This document shows, one piece after another, positions 33,040 to 46,523 of a stretch of 64,000 nucleotides of DNA (its first letter is position 1; the number at the start of each line of letters is the position of its first letter). Location: the NCBI GenBank assembly GCA_027922465.2, contig BQMF02000497.1:62001-126000 (forward strand), read 5' to 3'. The translations under genes were made by a program, and so were the position numbers. The notes beneath the pieces are model-generated. The model had not been told where the DNA came from. It was given only the letters and a program-made list of their open reading frames with translations, and ran no database searches. Origin of the DNA: Turritopsis dohrnii (taxonomy: Eukaryota; Cnidaria; Hydrozoa; Anthoathecata; Oceaniidae).

Positions 33040-35200
33040 TCTTAAAGACTGTTGTCACACGAAAAGTCAATGAATTACTTATAGCTATAAACGACCTCGA
33101 AAGCTTCCAAAAGGATTCTCCAAACCCGAATTCCCTCGAAATCAGAGACAATTATAAAAACACCAAAAACGAGTACAGGATATTGATCAAAAGTAAAAAA
33201 GATTCATTTCTCAGAAATCTTCTAAGTTCAAAAGGATGCATGAAGAACTGTTCATAAAATCCTGAAGCCACCAAAGTAAGCGCGTAAAAAGTAAACCTAA
33301 TGTTTTTAACGAATACTTTACCAAGTATGGCGTCTAATCTTTGTAATGAACACCAGCAATTCGACCAACAAAGCTTCCTAAAAACTCGATCCAGACACAA
33401 CAACAGTTTTGTTATGAAGCATACCAACTTTGTAGATGTTATGAAAATAATTCTGGGTCTCAGGAATGACTGCTTCACCGGATATGAGTAAATACCGTCT
33501 TATTTCTCCAACCAGTAGTCAATACCACCTCACCAATCGTAACCATAGTAAACAATTCGTTCCATAAAGAAATGTTTCCAGAGAGCTTGGAAATTGCTGG
33601 TGTGTGTCCAGTACCTAAGATTAACCAGTGTAGGTATCCACCAGGAATCAGCGATGAATTTCTTAGATGTAATTTTCATTAGACACCTTTCGTGGACAGA
33701 GAAAAGAAGGAAAAATACAGGCCTCAAGACAACTTAAATCGTTCTAACGATTCGCTCCTACGTAAATGTTTAGCTGAAGAACTCATCTAAATTAAATTAT
33801 TGCAAGGCTCATGTGAAAAGGTTGGGTACCCAATTAGGGTACCCAATTGGGCTACCTATTTGGGTACCAGAAAACTAAATATCTGCCAACTAATAACACT
33901 TGATTTTTGTTCAAGGGTTTTATCAGAGTATCTAGCACAAGAAAAACATACTAGATACAACTCACTTTGAGATAAAATCTTCTAATTTCGAAAAGAATAC
34001 CTCGTCGATATTTGCGCGTTCTCAAACGGCCGCCATTTTGAATTTGGTACTTTCGGTTTTGCAGCCAATAGAAACACAGACCCGATCCAAACTGACGTAT
34101 GCGCCCACTTCTCTCAGAAAACAAAAACAAAGACACGTTCAAATTTCGTTTTTGTGCAAATCAGAGATATGTAAAAAATCTGTATAAAACATATCTCTGT
34201 GCAAATATACTTAATAAAAACAGTTTTAAGTATATTCACATTAAAGATTTTTTCAATTTATTAGTTTTTCTGGAAATACTGATTGCTATATGCTGCTAGT
34301 ATTTAAACAAGATATCTTCTGAGATTTGGTCTGTAAATTTAGTTTTAAGTTTAAGTCGAGTGGACAACGAGAGTAACAGGATGGAGTCATAGCTAGTTTT
34401 TGGCCACATTAAACAAAGTGCAGTTTATTGCAAGCGTTTCACACACCAAGAAAATACCACAGATTTGTAATAAAGGCTAGACACGTTTACACGAAGCCTG
34501 AAATACCCGAATTACCCATGGGCTACAAAAAGTGAACTAGGAGGAAAAAAGGCCATTGCACAGGCGGACATTTTAAACCAATCACAATTCATCATTACAT
34601 GTCAAAACAATAGTGTTGTCGTGCGATAAGCTTTCGGCATCCTTTTTAAACTTTTCACTTTTCTCTTAGGTTCCTAATAAATATCGAGTTTGTAAATCTT
34701 TTATCTAAATAAAACACCAAGTTAAAGCTTTACTTTCCAACAAGTATTAAAATGTAATAAACACTATCCTTACTGGCTTTATTTTCTCGGTAAGCAAGCG
34801 CCCTAGGTGGTAAACGGAATTTTCATTCCGGTCTGTAGTTTACATTCGGTACCCAAATAGGTAGCCCAATTGGGCACCCAAATTGGGTACCCAACCTTTT
34901 CACATGAGCCTTATTGCAATGTTGTTTATGGTCAACCATCTTATCTACAAAATCTTTTGCAGCCAGTGCAAAACTGTGTTGGATACATTCTTTGATGTTA
35001 TGCAAACCGTCCTGATGATGTTTTGTCACTCAACTGGCTACCAATTAATTGAAAACATTGATTTCAATATTATAAAGCTCGCAAGCACTGAACGACCAAA
35101 CTACCTTCGCCTAAACATAATTAAGAACGCCAGAACACTTCGCCCGACAAATAGGAACCGAAGACGGACTATGCTGACGATAAACACAATCAAATAGAAT
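33040..35200 (+). pseudogene. Decayed LINE reverse transcriptase, interrupted by a transposon
   Basis: Broken frames spell LINE landmarks. FQKDSPNPNSLEIRDNYKNT with RILIKSKKDSF (linker) lies at 33100-33220, TNFVDVMKIILGLRNDCFTG at about 33423-33485, and VTIVNNSFHKEMFPESLEIA followed by CPVPKINQ at about 33540-33620 (fingers and palm). After the inserted element, QPSYLQNLLQPVQNCVGYI and DDVLSLNWLPI at about 34940-35050 match the thumb end of CR1/Jockey-type polymerases. Stops and frameshifts are many, and motif C is not visible. The 1.1-kb element at 33806-34910 split the conserved NYCN segment. It is an old, dead copy. Confidence 0.65.
33806..34910. mobile_element. 1.1-kb TIR element with perfect 9-bp target duplication (MULE-like)
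   Basis: TTATTGCAA occurs on both sides (33797-33805, 34911-34919). The element starts GGCTCATGTGAAAAGGTTGG and ends with its reverse complement. The arms (about 65 bp) contain GGGTACCCAATT words in tandem, themselves palindromic at GGGTACCC. The interior has no transposase. A 9-bp duplication with GG...CC ends suggests the Mutator superfamily. Confidence 0.82.
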
Positions 35201-36755
35201 AATTGTTTCTTCTCAAACTCAGTGTTGTTTTCGTTATACGTATTTTGATCGTTTACTTCATTCAACACACTTTTCGAGTTGTTATGATTATAACTGTTTA
35301 TGTTGACATGACAACTGTATCAACATTCGTCCTGTTCTTAAGTGATGTACTTAACAACTTAAACAATGAGTTTAAGTAAGTAAAGTAACTGGGAGTTTAA
35401 GTAAGTAAGTAACTGGGAGTTTTGAGATGCAGAATTTTCCCGCCTTATATATGTACTCATCTTCTATATCTCTAAATCTATATCTCTATACAAGCAAGCG
35501 ATACAAAATGATACGAGATACATACAGCCGCCATTAAACCTTTCTTTTTATAGGTATAAGTACAGGATATGAGTCATTGGACTTTCTTTTGATGCTTGTC
35601 ATCACTTGAGTATTATCCGCAAACTGAAACAAAGTGGATATTCTGAGAAATTTCTACGCTCACTTCTTTTTGCTTCTTAGATATATTGTCTATGCTAGCT
35701 CTTTATTTTATCCCAGGCTATAATCGAAAATAATGTCAAAGTGGACTTGATTAACCAAACTCTCCGATAGTGTTTACTAAAGGTGAAGGTTATTATCGTT
35801 TCTCCAAAATTTATTCCACAAGTCTTCTGTGACACTTATAACCACTATACCTCGCAGATCACTATACCTCGCAGACCGCTTTTGAGATTAAGTCAGGTAA
35901 AGTGCATGACGGGAAGGTTGATGTTTCAAAACTTTGTCACTGTATAAAACTGAAGAACATAGAAAAACAACAGCAGGTTAAATTCCAGGTGTGTGATATG
36001 TATTCACACAAGACTACCTATGAGGTTTCAAACAAATAAAACACCAATATTGGTACCAGACCCCTTACACTGATGCGACTTGATGCTGAAGAACGGATGT
36101 CATCATCAACATGTTCTTAAATTATTTCTCAAATAGTGATCAGGTTTCAAAATATCTGTATCATCAAAGTCGACAAAATTTCTTGCGTCGAAATTGTATG
36201 TAAAAATGAAACGAGGAAACCCGAAAGAAACCCGAAATATATTGAATGACAAACCGAAGAAAATGAGTAGCTGTTCGTTGATGATGTTGTTCAAAAAATA
36301 AACTCTATCATAATTGATCGATGGATGCATCTCCATCATAACAGGTCGATGGATGCATCTCCATCATAATCGAGCTATGGATGTAGATACACATAGATCA
36401 AATCATGTCAACACCATGATAGTATTCTACACATACTAAGCATGGTCTGCATAATCTTCGATTAGCCTATCGCTCCCATTCAATTGTTACCAATATGTAC
36501 GTATTTTCCGAAATAAATGTTTTGGAAAAATCAGTGTTTTCCAGGTTGTTTCAAATGTATTTGTGGCTGACCATGTGGTACTTTATTCAGTGGCTTTTCT
36601 TTTGTGGGGATCGGTTTTTCATGAGCAACTTCGTCACCACACCAGCAATGACCACGGGTTTCTCGTCTTGACTAAAAACAAACTCTAAAAAATGCAGCCG
36701 ATTACGGCAGCAAGTCAGCGGCGTTTTTGTTAATCTTGCAAAATTTTTTCATCAT
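35200..36755. other. No gene recognised; small tandem repeats
   Basis: AAGTAACTGGGAGTTT is repeated near 35380-35420, and CACTATACCTCGCAGA near 35850-35880. CGATGGATGCATCTCCATCA is repeated at about 36318-36370 in two and a half units. No coding domain was seen. Confidence 0.5.
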
Positions 36756-36764
36756 TTACTTGAA

Positions 36765-38598
36765 GAGGCCCGGAAAACCCGAGTTATGAAATCGAGTTAT
36801 AAAGTCGAGTTATGAACTATGACGTCATAATTCGAGTTATTAACTCGAAATTTTTAATTTTCTATATTCTTTCGAGTTAATAACTCGAAAATATAATTGT
36901 CGCTTTTACAACTCGAGTTATTAACTCGAAATTAAAAAAGTCAAATTTTCAATTCGAGTTAATAACTCGAAGTTAATTTTTCAAATAAATCAAATCGAGT
37001 TACTAACTCGATAGTATTATATTGCTTTAAAGGAATCGAGTTATTAAAGTTTTCAAAAATGTCTTACGATTTATCGTGTGTGCTTGACTTTCAGAATATT
37101 TTTCAAATATGGCAAGGGATATTTTCGAAAGTTCACTGGGAATGGTGTGAGTTTTTAAAAAAAGGCAAAGTAGGCCAAATTTGAGGCAAATTTTGACAAT
37201 CGTTCAATTTAACGAAAATTTAATAGTGGAACAAGTTTGTACTGCTGATTTCAAATATGAAGATCAAATTGTGGATAAGGTCAAATTAGGCCAAACTTGG
37301 ACCAAATTTTGAAAATTGTTCAATTCTAATGAAGATTTAATAGAGGAATGACTTTGTACTGTTGATTTCGAATTTGAATGTCAACTTGTGCATAAGGCTA
37401 AATTAGGCCAAATTTGGACCAAATTTTTAAAATTGTTCAACTGTAATGAAAATTTGCACACAGAGCAATTTTATAGCAAAGGTTTTGATTTACATTAGTG
37501 CAGAAACGGCATCAAAATTAATCAGTTGAGCAAGTCGATGAATATATGTTAATCCTAATGATAATGCAGTCCTGATAATATTTTTAACTACAGCTGTACC
37601 ATGTCACCTCTGACATATTTTTCTATTGATCTTACTCTTGCTGTATTGTGATAGCTGAAAACTCCAAGATAAAAAGTTGCCGAAGTGAGAAAATAGATTC
37701 TATATTTCTATATGAATTTAATTTAGGTGTTAAGACTGGTGTTTCGCACGTGCAATTTATAATCTTGAGGTAAAATCATTTTAATTCTAAAAGAAATTGT
37801 TTGTCGAAATATTACTACGTGATTTTTGTATCAGCAAAGATGGATGAGAAATTTGAAACCACCTTTTCTAGACTGAAGAATAACGAATTTCGGAAAGTGT
37901 TTGCGCCATTTTCAGTTACCGAAAAAACTTTAAAAAAAGTTTGGTCCAAATTTGGCCTAATTTGGCCTTATGCACAAGTTGACCTTCAAATTCGAAATCA
38001 ACAGTACAAAGTCATTCCTCTATTAAATCTTCGTTAGAATTGAACAATTTTCAAAATTTGGTCCAAGTTTGGCCTAATTTGACCTTATCCACAATTTGAC
38101 CTTCATATTTGAAATCAGCAGTACAAACTTGTTCCACTATTAAATTTTCGTTAAATTGAACGATTGTCAAAATTTGCCTCAAATTTGGCCTACTTTGCCT
38201 TTTTTTAAAAACTCACACCATTCCCAGTGAACTTTCAAAAATATCCCTTGCCATATTTGAAAAATATTCTGAAAATCAAGCACACACTATAAATCGTAAG
38301 ACATTTTTGAAAACTTTAATAACTCGATTCCTTTAAAGCAATATAATACTATCGAGTTAGTAACTCGATTTGATTTATTTGAAAAATTAACTTCGAGTTA
38401 TTAACTCGAATTCAAAATTTGACTTTTTTAATTTCGAGTTAATAACTCGAGTTGTAAAAGCGACAATTATATTTTCGAGTTATTAACTCGAAAGAATATA
38501 GAAAATTAAAAATTTCGAGTTAATAACTCGAATTATGACGTCATAGTTCATAACTCGACTTTATAACTCGATTTCATAACTCGGGTTTTCCGGGCCTC
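36765..38598. mobile_element. 1.83-kb foldback transposon with palindrome-studded arms
   Basis: The target duplication TTACTTGAA is perfect (36756-36764, 38599-38607). The element starts GAGGCCCGGAAAACCCGAG and ends with its reverse complement. The arms are about 660 bp each (to about 37430; from about 37935) and nearly identical when inverted. The outer 270 bp of each arm carries five palindromes of the type TTCGAGTTATTAACTCGAA spaced about 50 bp apart, plus ATGACGTCAT. The inner arm holds tandem repeats of about 110 bp with TTTGGCCTAATTTGRCCTTA and CAGTACAAA. The roughly 500-bp centre has no transposase. The 9-bp duplication fits a Mutator-like foldback family. Confidence 0.88.
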
Positions 38599-38960
38599 TT
38601 ACTTGAACAGTACTGACCAGAGAAAGAACAACAAGATGCCCTAACAGGCACAAGTATTCCCTGCGAATGACTGTAAGGCTTTCAAACAATTACAGAATGA
38701 CATTTTCTGATCCAGAATTATTTTTCTAGAGCTCACATGTGTTCAACAAATTTAACAACCTTATTATTATAAAGAACATCAAGTTCTTGCAAGCTTTTTT
38801 AAAAATAATTTTATTCATTTACATTCCCTAGAGTATCAAAACATAACACCATGACATAATAGAAAGTTTTGCCGGAGATCAAGCTTAAAATGAAACGTGT
38901 TCAGTATAAAAATCCATTAGACGACACTCCTTCATAGATATTTCTAATAAAAAAATCATA

Positions 38961-38986
38961 GACGACGACGACGACGACGACGACGA
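38961..38986. repeat. (GAC)n microsatellite
   Basis: Eight or so uninterrupted GAC units. Confidence 0.9.
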
Positions 38987-40467
38987 AACCCTATTCCAAT
39001 AGTCATCTGGCTAAAGCCGCTGACTAATAAAAAAAATGCCGCATAAAAACGATACATTTAGATATGTAATGTTAGACAACCTTTTTCAGAAATGTTTGCT
39101 ATGCTAACTTTGTAATTTGAATCTTATTTTTTGGATTTCTGCGTAAGCAAGAAATACTTTACGATCGTCCGTGTTTTTCTGTTTTTTTTTTTTCATCTTA
39201 CTGTCCAAACCTACGCATTTTTGTTTCTTAAATTTCATTGGTTCATAAAAAAGCCGTCTTAATTGTCATTGGTGCATAATGCCCGACTACTAAGAAAGGG
39301 TGCTAATTTAGCCACCTCCACTTAAAAAGCGATAGTTTATTGGCTGATTTTCGCCATGCCATGTGATCGTCCACAAAACGTTTTAAAAATGGCAGCGAAA
39401 GAACGTGTGTAGTTTGCTAAAAGTTTCTTTGATGGAAATATGGCTTTAAAAGAAGTTAATACAGCTTATAATTTTATATAAAGAATTGCATTACTGTTGG
39501 GAACTTATCATGTTCACAAAATTAAATTACAGTGTGGTTATTCTGTTTTTTGAAAGAAGTTTTCTTGAAGTTTAAAATATGAAAACAGTGCCAATGTGGA
39601 AGAAAAGGTATTTCTTGTTTTATTTTTGCTCCAAGCCTTTTTAAATATGAAAGACCTTCGTGTATTTTGTATGTGTATGCATGTTTGAAGTCAATTTTTA
39701 GAAGCTTTTGGATTTTTAAAGCTCAGCTTAGCTTCCTTTCAGCTCCTCCCCAACATCACCAACATAATGCACTTTATACTATACAGCTATTTATACTATA
39801 TTTAGTAGCAATTTTTGGATGTATTCTGGCTATATCAGCTTATCTATTTTCTCCCTACGTATGTTGTATTTTTTTTAACTTTTAGATTAGATATGAGCTT
39901 TAATTTCTAAGTAATTATTATTGTGATATTTATATTTTTCATTCTGAGGAGATCAATATAGAAACTTTATATATTAGTTTGTGCTGCCCAAACGATATGT
40001 TAGTTACCGCCAGTATACACAATCTTTTTATAGGATTCGTTATATTTAATGTGGTTAAATTAAAGTTTTGTATTGTGTCGATGCACTTTTTTGGAGTACG
40101 TGGGTGGCAAATATCCAGTAACAATCATATTGCTTATTCGTACAAAAAACCAGATCTTCCTAAATGATCTCCGCGATAGCATAAAGAAAAGCCCCTTTTT
40201 TATGCTATGGTAGGCTGACTTTCTTGACGAACATTGTCAGTCGCATCAATATTTTTGTTTATTTAATGCTGATGCTTCTCGAGCTGAATGATGTGACTGT
40301 CTTAGTTTTGCAGGACTAGTGTGCTAGTGTTGCATTTTTGTGGCATTTTCAGCAGCAAAGCTTGCAGAAATCCTTCTGCCAGGTAGGGCATCTTGTTCTC
40401 TTTTGTATGATCTGCAAAAGAAAGCAAAAAGCAGAGTTTTAAAAATAATTCCTTTTTTTTCATGTTT

Positions 40468-40532
<65 letters not shown>

Positions 40533-40552
40533 GCTGTTGTTGTTGTTGTTGT
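40468..40552. repeat. (TTG)n microsatellite
   Basis: About 27 TTG units with one TTGCTG interruption. The long glutamine or cysteine runs it creates in translation (40324-40630) are products of the repeat, not evidence for a gene. Confidence 0.95.
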
Positions 40553-42499
40553 TTTTGCCTTATTGTTTTTAGAAAAGGAGAAATAATAACTTTGATTAAC
40601 CACACACACACACAGAAGAGAGTTTATTAGATGTAGAAGCAGTAAAACGAGTCTCTTCCTCCATCAAAATATCATCAGTATTAACATTATTAACTTTCCT
40701 TATTATAATTACGTGGTTTCTATCTTACAGTCGAATTTCTATTATATCCTGAACGTCCATCCACAATTTTTCAAATTAAAAGGAAATCATGAGAAGTAAT
40801 GTTGTCAGCAATGATGACGTCAGCAATGATGACAAAACACTACATGCAAAAACAAAACATGACTTTTTTTGGTATCTATGATCCATATAAGTAAACTCAA
40901 CCCAGTTGGCAAAATCGTCAAAAAACACTGCGATGAAGAGCATTTGTATTGAAATAGTGTAATATAATAAAATAGTGAAATAGTAAAAATAAACTCCTTA
41001 GCATTAATTAAGAAAAATTTTCACACCAAGGGCGGTTTATTTGGAGGAAGATCAATCGCTGCAACTACCTTGTGTTTACAAAAAAAACAAACGACTGATT
41101 GCAATGAAAAAGCATAGAATCCTAAATATGGCAGCAAAAATCACCATGACAACAAGAAACCACCATGGTATATATACTGTAATAGGATAAAGTTGTGTAT
41201 GATTGAAATGTGCGGCTTCTTCCTGAATACGAGAATTGTTCAAGTGTAACATAAACGTAAACATCGCTTGTATTCGAGTGATTTACTGATGAAACCAATT
41301 CTTCTAAATCGTCAAGGAAACCAAATGCTCTTCCGGTTTGGTTTGCTTTTCACTCGAATCGTCGAGTTTTCGAAGAAGCGGAGCGGTTACCATTTTGTAT
41401 TCGTACGTCATTTTGAATGTAGCCTACGAAATCAAAAAACAAACTAGTATTACCGAGTCTAGTGTATCAAAACATTTAGATCATCTATTGACTTGATATT
41501 TCAACTTTTTGCAGTATAAGTTCTTTCTTATTTGTTGTCGGGATAACCGAGAACCTTGCTACGTCATGTCTCATTCGTCCAAACTAGAGACTTCTCAAAT
41601 GAAATGTTTCGACTGACTTATCGAAACCTGATGAGACGGTTCATTTGTGTTTGACTACATCACCACGTGTTATTGTAAGCGCCGATTTTGAGAGAACGCT
41701 TGCAAAAAGTTTTCCGAAAAGCTTCGGTCATTACGATCTAGTGTTGTCTGTGAAAATTACATCTTTTTCGTGGTTCGACATTATGGAGATTAACACAAGT
41801 GGATTCGTATTTTATTAAATGCCGAACAATCACAGAGCAACACTGCATAGATCTCCCCTAATAATTTGACAAAATGGGAACAAATTTCATAATCTTGTTG
41901 AAAAAGGCGGGTTTGAGGGCGAATTTGAGGGCCAAAATTTTGAAAATTCTTCAATTCTTGAGAAAATTCTAACGTGGAACAATTTGAAAGTTTTTGATTT
42001 CAAATTTAAATTTCTGAACAAAAGATGTTATCTGATTTATGGTAAAATTGCTAACACTCTCCTACACATTGCTAACACTCTCCCACACAAATTGCGACTA
42101 CCTTCTTGATCCGCCGATGCGCTTCGAGAATGGTGCACGTAATAATTGTCATAAGCTCCTTGTTTACCTACTTACGTTGCACCATTTCCACCCTCCCTCC
42201 CTGCGCTTATGCAATCTTTGATGGGAGGATTTGAGGGTCATCTGTGCGGTCGCAAGGAGCTGGCGTTACCAGCCCTAACCTCATGCTTGATGTCAAGTGT
42301 TGTGCCAATTTCCACCAGCTAATTTTCCAACCGGCCGAAGAAGGAATTTTCGAATGGAAATTCGCCATTGTATCAGAGTTACTCGTTACCTATATAAGTT
42401 ATCCAAAACTTCGCCATCGTTTCATTCTTAGTAGGTACTTCTGTTCATTATATCCTTCATCGTGAGAAAATTAAAATTTTTGGTATGTCCTGTAAAAAA

Positions 42500-42953
42500 T
42501 TTCAGCGATTTACGGCAGCCGAACGCAACTTTCTGTTAGTATTTTGATCACAATATTTGGTCTTGCCAAAATAGCTCCGTTCTGCAAAGCTCCACTCCGC
42601 AAAAAGAAAATATATAGAAGAAATTTATAATTATCGGGACTGTGATCATTCTTTTCTAACTAAAAAGAAATTCTCAACGTTTTGTAAACAGAAGAGTCAA
42701 AAAGCTATATATTCTTTGTGATTCCATTGCTTACCCATTTTATTTTGCTGATGTGGTTACTTTGGTGGATATACTTTTTTTACTAATTGAAACTTTATGT
42801 TGTTATATTTTTAACTATTATTAACTAATATTTTGTATACAATGACTGTGAATTTTAGAATTTTAAAATTATTATGGGACGAAGAGCCATTGTAATATCC
42901 ATGGCATATCCATGCCTGAAATATACCATTATTATTATTGTTATTATTATTAT
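42500..42953 (+). mobile_element. Possible LINE 3' tail ending in (ATT)n
   Basis: The segment ends GACGAAGAGCCATTGTAATA then ATGCCTGAAATATACC and an ATT/GTT run, the layout of a CR1/L2-like 3' end. Upstream, a broken frame (KKFYNYRDCDHSF, KKKFSTFCKQKSQKA) resembles LINE linker sequence. This is weak evidence. Most of the stretch is missing from unit B. Confidence 0.35.
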
Positions 42954-45900
42954 CAGGGGCAGATCTAGGATTTTTTTCTACCAGGTCCGAATGTTCAGAA
43001 TAAAATAGTGAATGCCTAAACCTCGCCCCCCACCATGGTTGGGGGGCAAAGAAAATTTTCGGGTCTGAATCGTCTAAAAACGCTATTTCGTGCTATTTTG
43101 AGGGTAAAAAAACGAAGTGGAAATTTCAATTTCTCTTGAATAAAAACAAACTACAAATCGTAATAATATAGATGGTTCGATGTTGTTTTATTTTCATTTT
43201 CACATTTTCCTCTTTATGCAAATGAAGAAAGCAGAACATTAGATTTCTCCACCACCAAACCTATAAAAGGAAATATTTTCATAGAAATAATGAACAATGG
43301 CATGGAAAACAGCACTGTTTCTGCCAATATCAGGCGTCATCAGCACAACTAGGTTAATGCAATAGTGTAATTACCAGTTGTGGACATCACAATATTAAGA
43401 TTGATATAATATTAACACCACATTGACATTACACATAGCCACACTTAAATAAACAAGTCATGTCCTCAGAGATGCTAATCATATTTGGCCTCTCACGTTT
43501 AAATGTCAGTTTTCAATATTTTCACATAAAATGAAAAGGAAAATCATGATCAATTCATACAGATGAACTCCAAAATGGGGTACACTGTTAGACAATGTAA
43601 ATTTAATTCTCATTCTTCTATTATCAAGTACAATTTGTTTCAATGTACAGTTTATGAATACACCATAACTAGTCTTTTACAGCCAGAATTAAGTTGATAG
43701 TTTGTAATAAGAATTAAAAAAAGTAAAATATCCAAGGAACCTTGCAAAAAATTTATGATGTGTAAATATGAGATCAATTTATATGATGCATATCCAATAT
43801 GTATCTTAAGGCTAGGGTAATGGTAAATCGATCTTCTGAACTTATATATAGCATTAAGGTTAGTAACTCAAATAAAGTCTATGCTCCATAACTGCTTTCA
43901 CAGATACCTCCATTGAATGCTTACGTATTTACCTGAGTTATTCTTAACAAAAATTAATAACTATAATGGTTATGATTATGAAAGTTATCTGTGAACAACA
44001 AAATTTGACCTTCCAGAGCAAATAATACACAAGGGAGACAAAAAGGTACATCCAAGGATAGAAAATATTATATAAACTAAGAAAACAAATCAAACCATGC
44101 ATATGTTTTGGGAAAACTATATAATTTTTTGGTTTGAAAGCATAACAGTCATGTCAGTTGAAGAAATAATAATAAACATATTTGGTTTGAAATATGAAAA
44201 AGAATAACTTCAAATTTTTCAGCAGAACTACTACAAAAACTGGAACATGAAGGTAATTTAGCAGGATTACAAGTTTTTAATGTAATGAATGTTACCAGAA
44301 GCTTAAACGTTTTTTCTAACTGAGATCAAAAATTAATCTGATGATGACCTCTGGAAATATAATGAAATGAAATAAAATACCTTTTCGATCTCAGAAAAAT
44401 TATTTAAACTTTACCTAGCATTTTATTGTCGTATGCCTGAAACGATATGTTTACATGTTTCATCGTCTACCTGAATTTTGAATTTTATCCCATTACACAA
44501 GTTTTTAGGGATACAAACACATATAACAAATAAAATTAAACAGAACAGGTTGTAATGTTTCCCCCTAGTCTTAAGTGAAATACCATGAAGAGTATATACA
44601 GCAGTCTAATTTTCCCAGTTGATGTAGTTTAAGTTCTGGGAGTAAAAAGACTCTCCCATAGACATCTGCAGGAAAGAGCAGAAGAGAGACAGTCAGGTAC
44701 AACACCCTGTATTATTTCAGTTATATAATATATATTGAAGAAAGTCTCCAATCTAACAACAACCAACCCAATATGAATACAACATGCCTAATAAACAGCT
44801 TTTTACATGCAACAACTTTACATATATACATTCATGAAAAGGATAGCTATGATCGGTAACAGATAAAGAACAGTCAAGAACAGTTCGAAAACTTCTAAAA
44901 GAATCTCACCTCTTGTTGATGTTGTTGCTTTTCAGAAAAAAAGTTTACTCGAAACAGGATATGTAACGCATAGTCTGATGAATTAAGAAGTAACTCCAAG
45001 CACAATAAAATTCTCACATCATCAAATAAATTGTCACCAACAAGAGCATCTGAAAAGTCAATTTACATCCTGTTGTATCCGAACTGAAATAATAAACAAC
45101 CAGCCATCTTTAATTTTAGAAATGAAAAGAAACCACAAATTCCTTTATCAAAACAGATTAAAAATCAAATACATCATACACAAAATCAAATTATTCTATT
45201 CAAATTAAACAAATCCTTTACCTTAGCCATCAACCTCTGCTCAACTGGTAAAAATTTCGATGCACATTGTACATCAAAAAAAGACTTGTTTAAACTGGCA
45301 AAGTTCGCCAGATTTCCACAATCCTACATAATCAAAACATTGTGACTCATCTATGCCGACAACTTTGTTATCAAATCTTCGTAAATCGCTTATATATAAC
45401 AATCATTGCTATCAAACGCAGGTTTCACCTTCCAAACCTACTTCGATTAAGAATTCACTGCACGAGGGAGGGCGATAAGCTTGACCTATTTGCAAAAACT
45501 ATAGTCTGGAAGACAAAGCACCAATCGGTCCAAAAACACACGGTCAAAAGTCACTTATCCAAAACTACAAGTGAAATTTTAACCGAGGCTTGATAGGTCA
45601 ATTGTTTAGCAATCTATTGTTCTCAAGATTTTAAGCCAATGGAATGCGTTAAAATGCAGTGGCTTCGAAACCTCAAAGTGGGCAACATGGTCCTTAGCTT
45701 ACTCGCTTATGTACGATTTCCAAAGTTTAATTCAGCCGGAAAAATCGTTTATTGATCTGAGACTATCGAAAAATGAGTGATCAAAAAGTATGGACTGTGT
45801 TTCATGACGTATCACTTCTCAAGGCTAATTCCCGTGAAGATTTGATCGGCACGGCGCGTGCAACAGCTAAGAACTAAATTGCGCTCGTTTAAAATTTTTG

Positions 45901-45959
45901 ATTTGATTTGATTTTACCAGGTCGGTCGACCAATCTGACCACCCTTGGATCCGCCCCTG
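42954..45959. mobile_element. 3-kb non-autonomous hAT-like element
   Basis: The left end is CAGGGGCAGATCTAGG and the right end CTTGGATCCGCCCCTG, with TACCAGGTC repeated just inside both. ATTATTAT lies on both sides, an 8-bp duplication whose length is blurred by the ATT repeat it landed in. Near the left end GGGGGG pairs around CCATGG. The interior is AT-rich with no transposase frame; 45342-45593 is open but shows no domain. It is absent from unit B. Confidence 0.75.
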
Positions 45960-46136
45960 ATTATTATAGCTATATATAAAAACACAAAAAAACTACATTT
46001 TAAATGTCAAGCTTTCGAGATTATTCTCCTCTATATATATACCCTCGTATGCCACATGATCAGGGTCTTGAAGCTATAAAAAGGGCGTTGGAAAATAGGT
46101 CAGATAAATCTGTTAGTACTGAGTCTTTAATTAAGC

Positions 46137-46523
46137 TTGCCGAAATCTAGAGTTTTTCAGCAAAAGCAGGGCACCGCTATTGGGACAAAATTTGCTCCAC
46201 CGTATGCAATTTTATTTATGGGGGATTTTGAGGAACGGGCTTTAGGTAATTATCATCTTAAACCTTCGGTGTGGTGGAGATTTATTGATGATATTTTCTT
46301 GGTTTGGGAACGTGGGGAAAACAGTTTATTGGAGTTTATTGAATACCTTAATAGCATTCAGCCTTCTATGGAGTTTTTAGATGTTCTTGTCATTAAGGAG
46401 GGACAGAGCATCCACACGGATCTTTTTGTCAAAGAAACGGACACACACCAGTTTTTACATTTTTCTTCATGCCACCCTTTTCACACAAAGAAAGGGATTC
46501 CATATAGTCAGGCACTTAGATAG
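46137..46523 (+). pseudogene. Penelope-like reverse transcriptase fragment
   Basis: An open stretch of 128 codons carries RT motifs B, C (FIDDI) and D/E as described for the element. It is closed upstream by a stop after LIKLAEI and downstream after SQALR. It is the longest coding relic of the unit A element. Confidence 0.8.

Larger units (their letters stand above)
38608..41307. other. No gene recognised; microsatellites
   Basis: Short frames only (39667-39885, 39939-40167, 41076-41264), some mirrored on both strands. Apart from the simple repeats listed separately I see nothing. Confidence 0.5.

Noticed and set aside
34823..35197. Frames on both strands near 34.8-35.2 kb as genes
   Set aside because: They overlap the right arm of the 33806 element and the decayed LINE tail; the LINE reading explains them better.
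37801..38037. 78-codon frame in the centre of the foldback element
   Set aside because: More than half of it reads through the inner tandem repeats of the right arm; no transposase motif is present.
36765..38598. CRISPR-like array from regularly spaced TTCGAGTTATTAACTCGAA words
   Set aside because: The spacing is regular, but the spacers are mirrored between the arms of one inverted repeat in an animal genome with target duplications. It is a transposon, not a CRISPR array.
40324..40630. Open frames with long glutamine (minus) or cysteine (plus) runs
   Set aside because: Both are produced by the (TTG)n microsatellite; there is no other coding signal.
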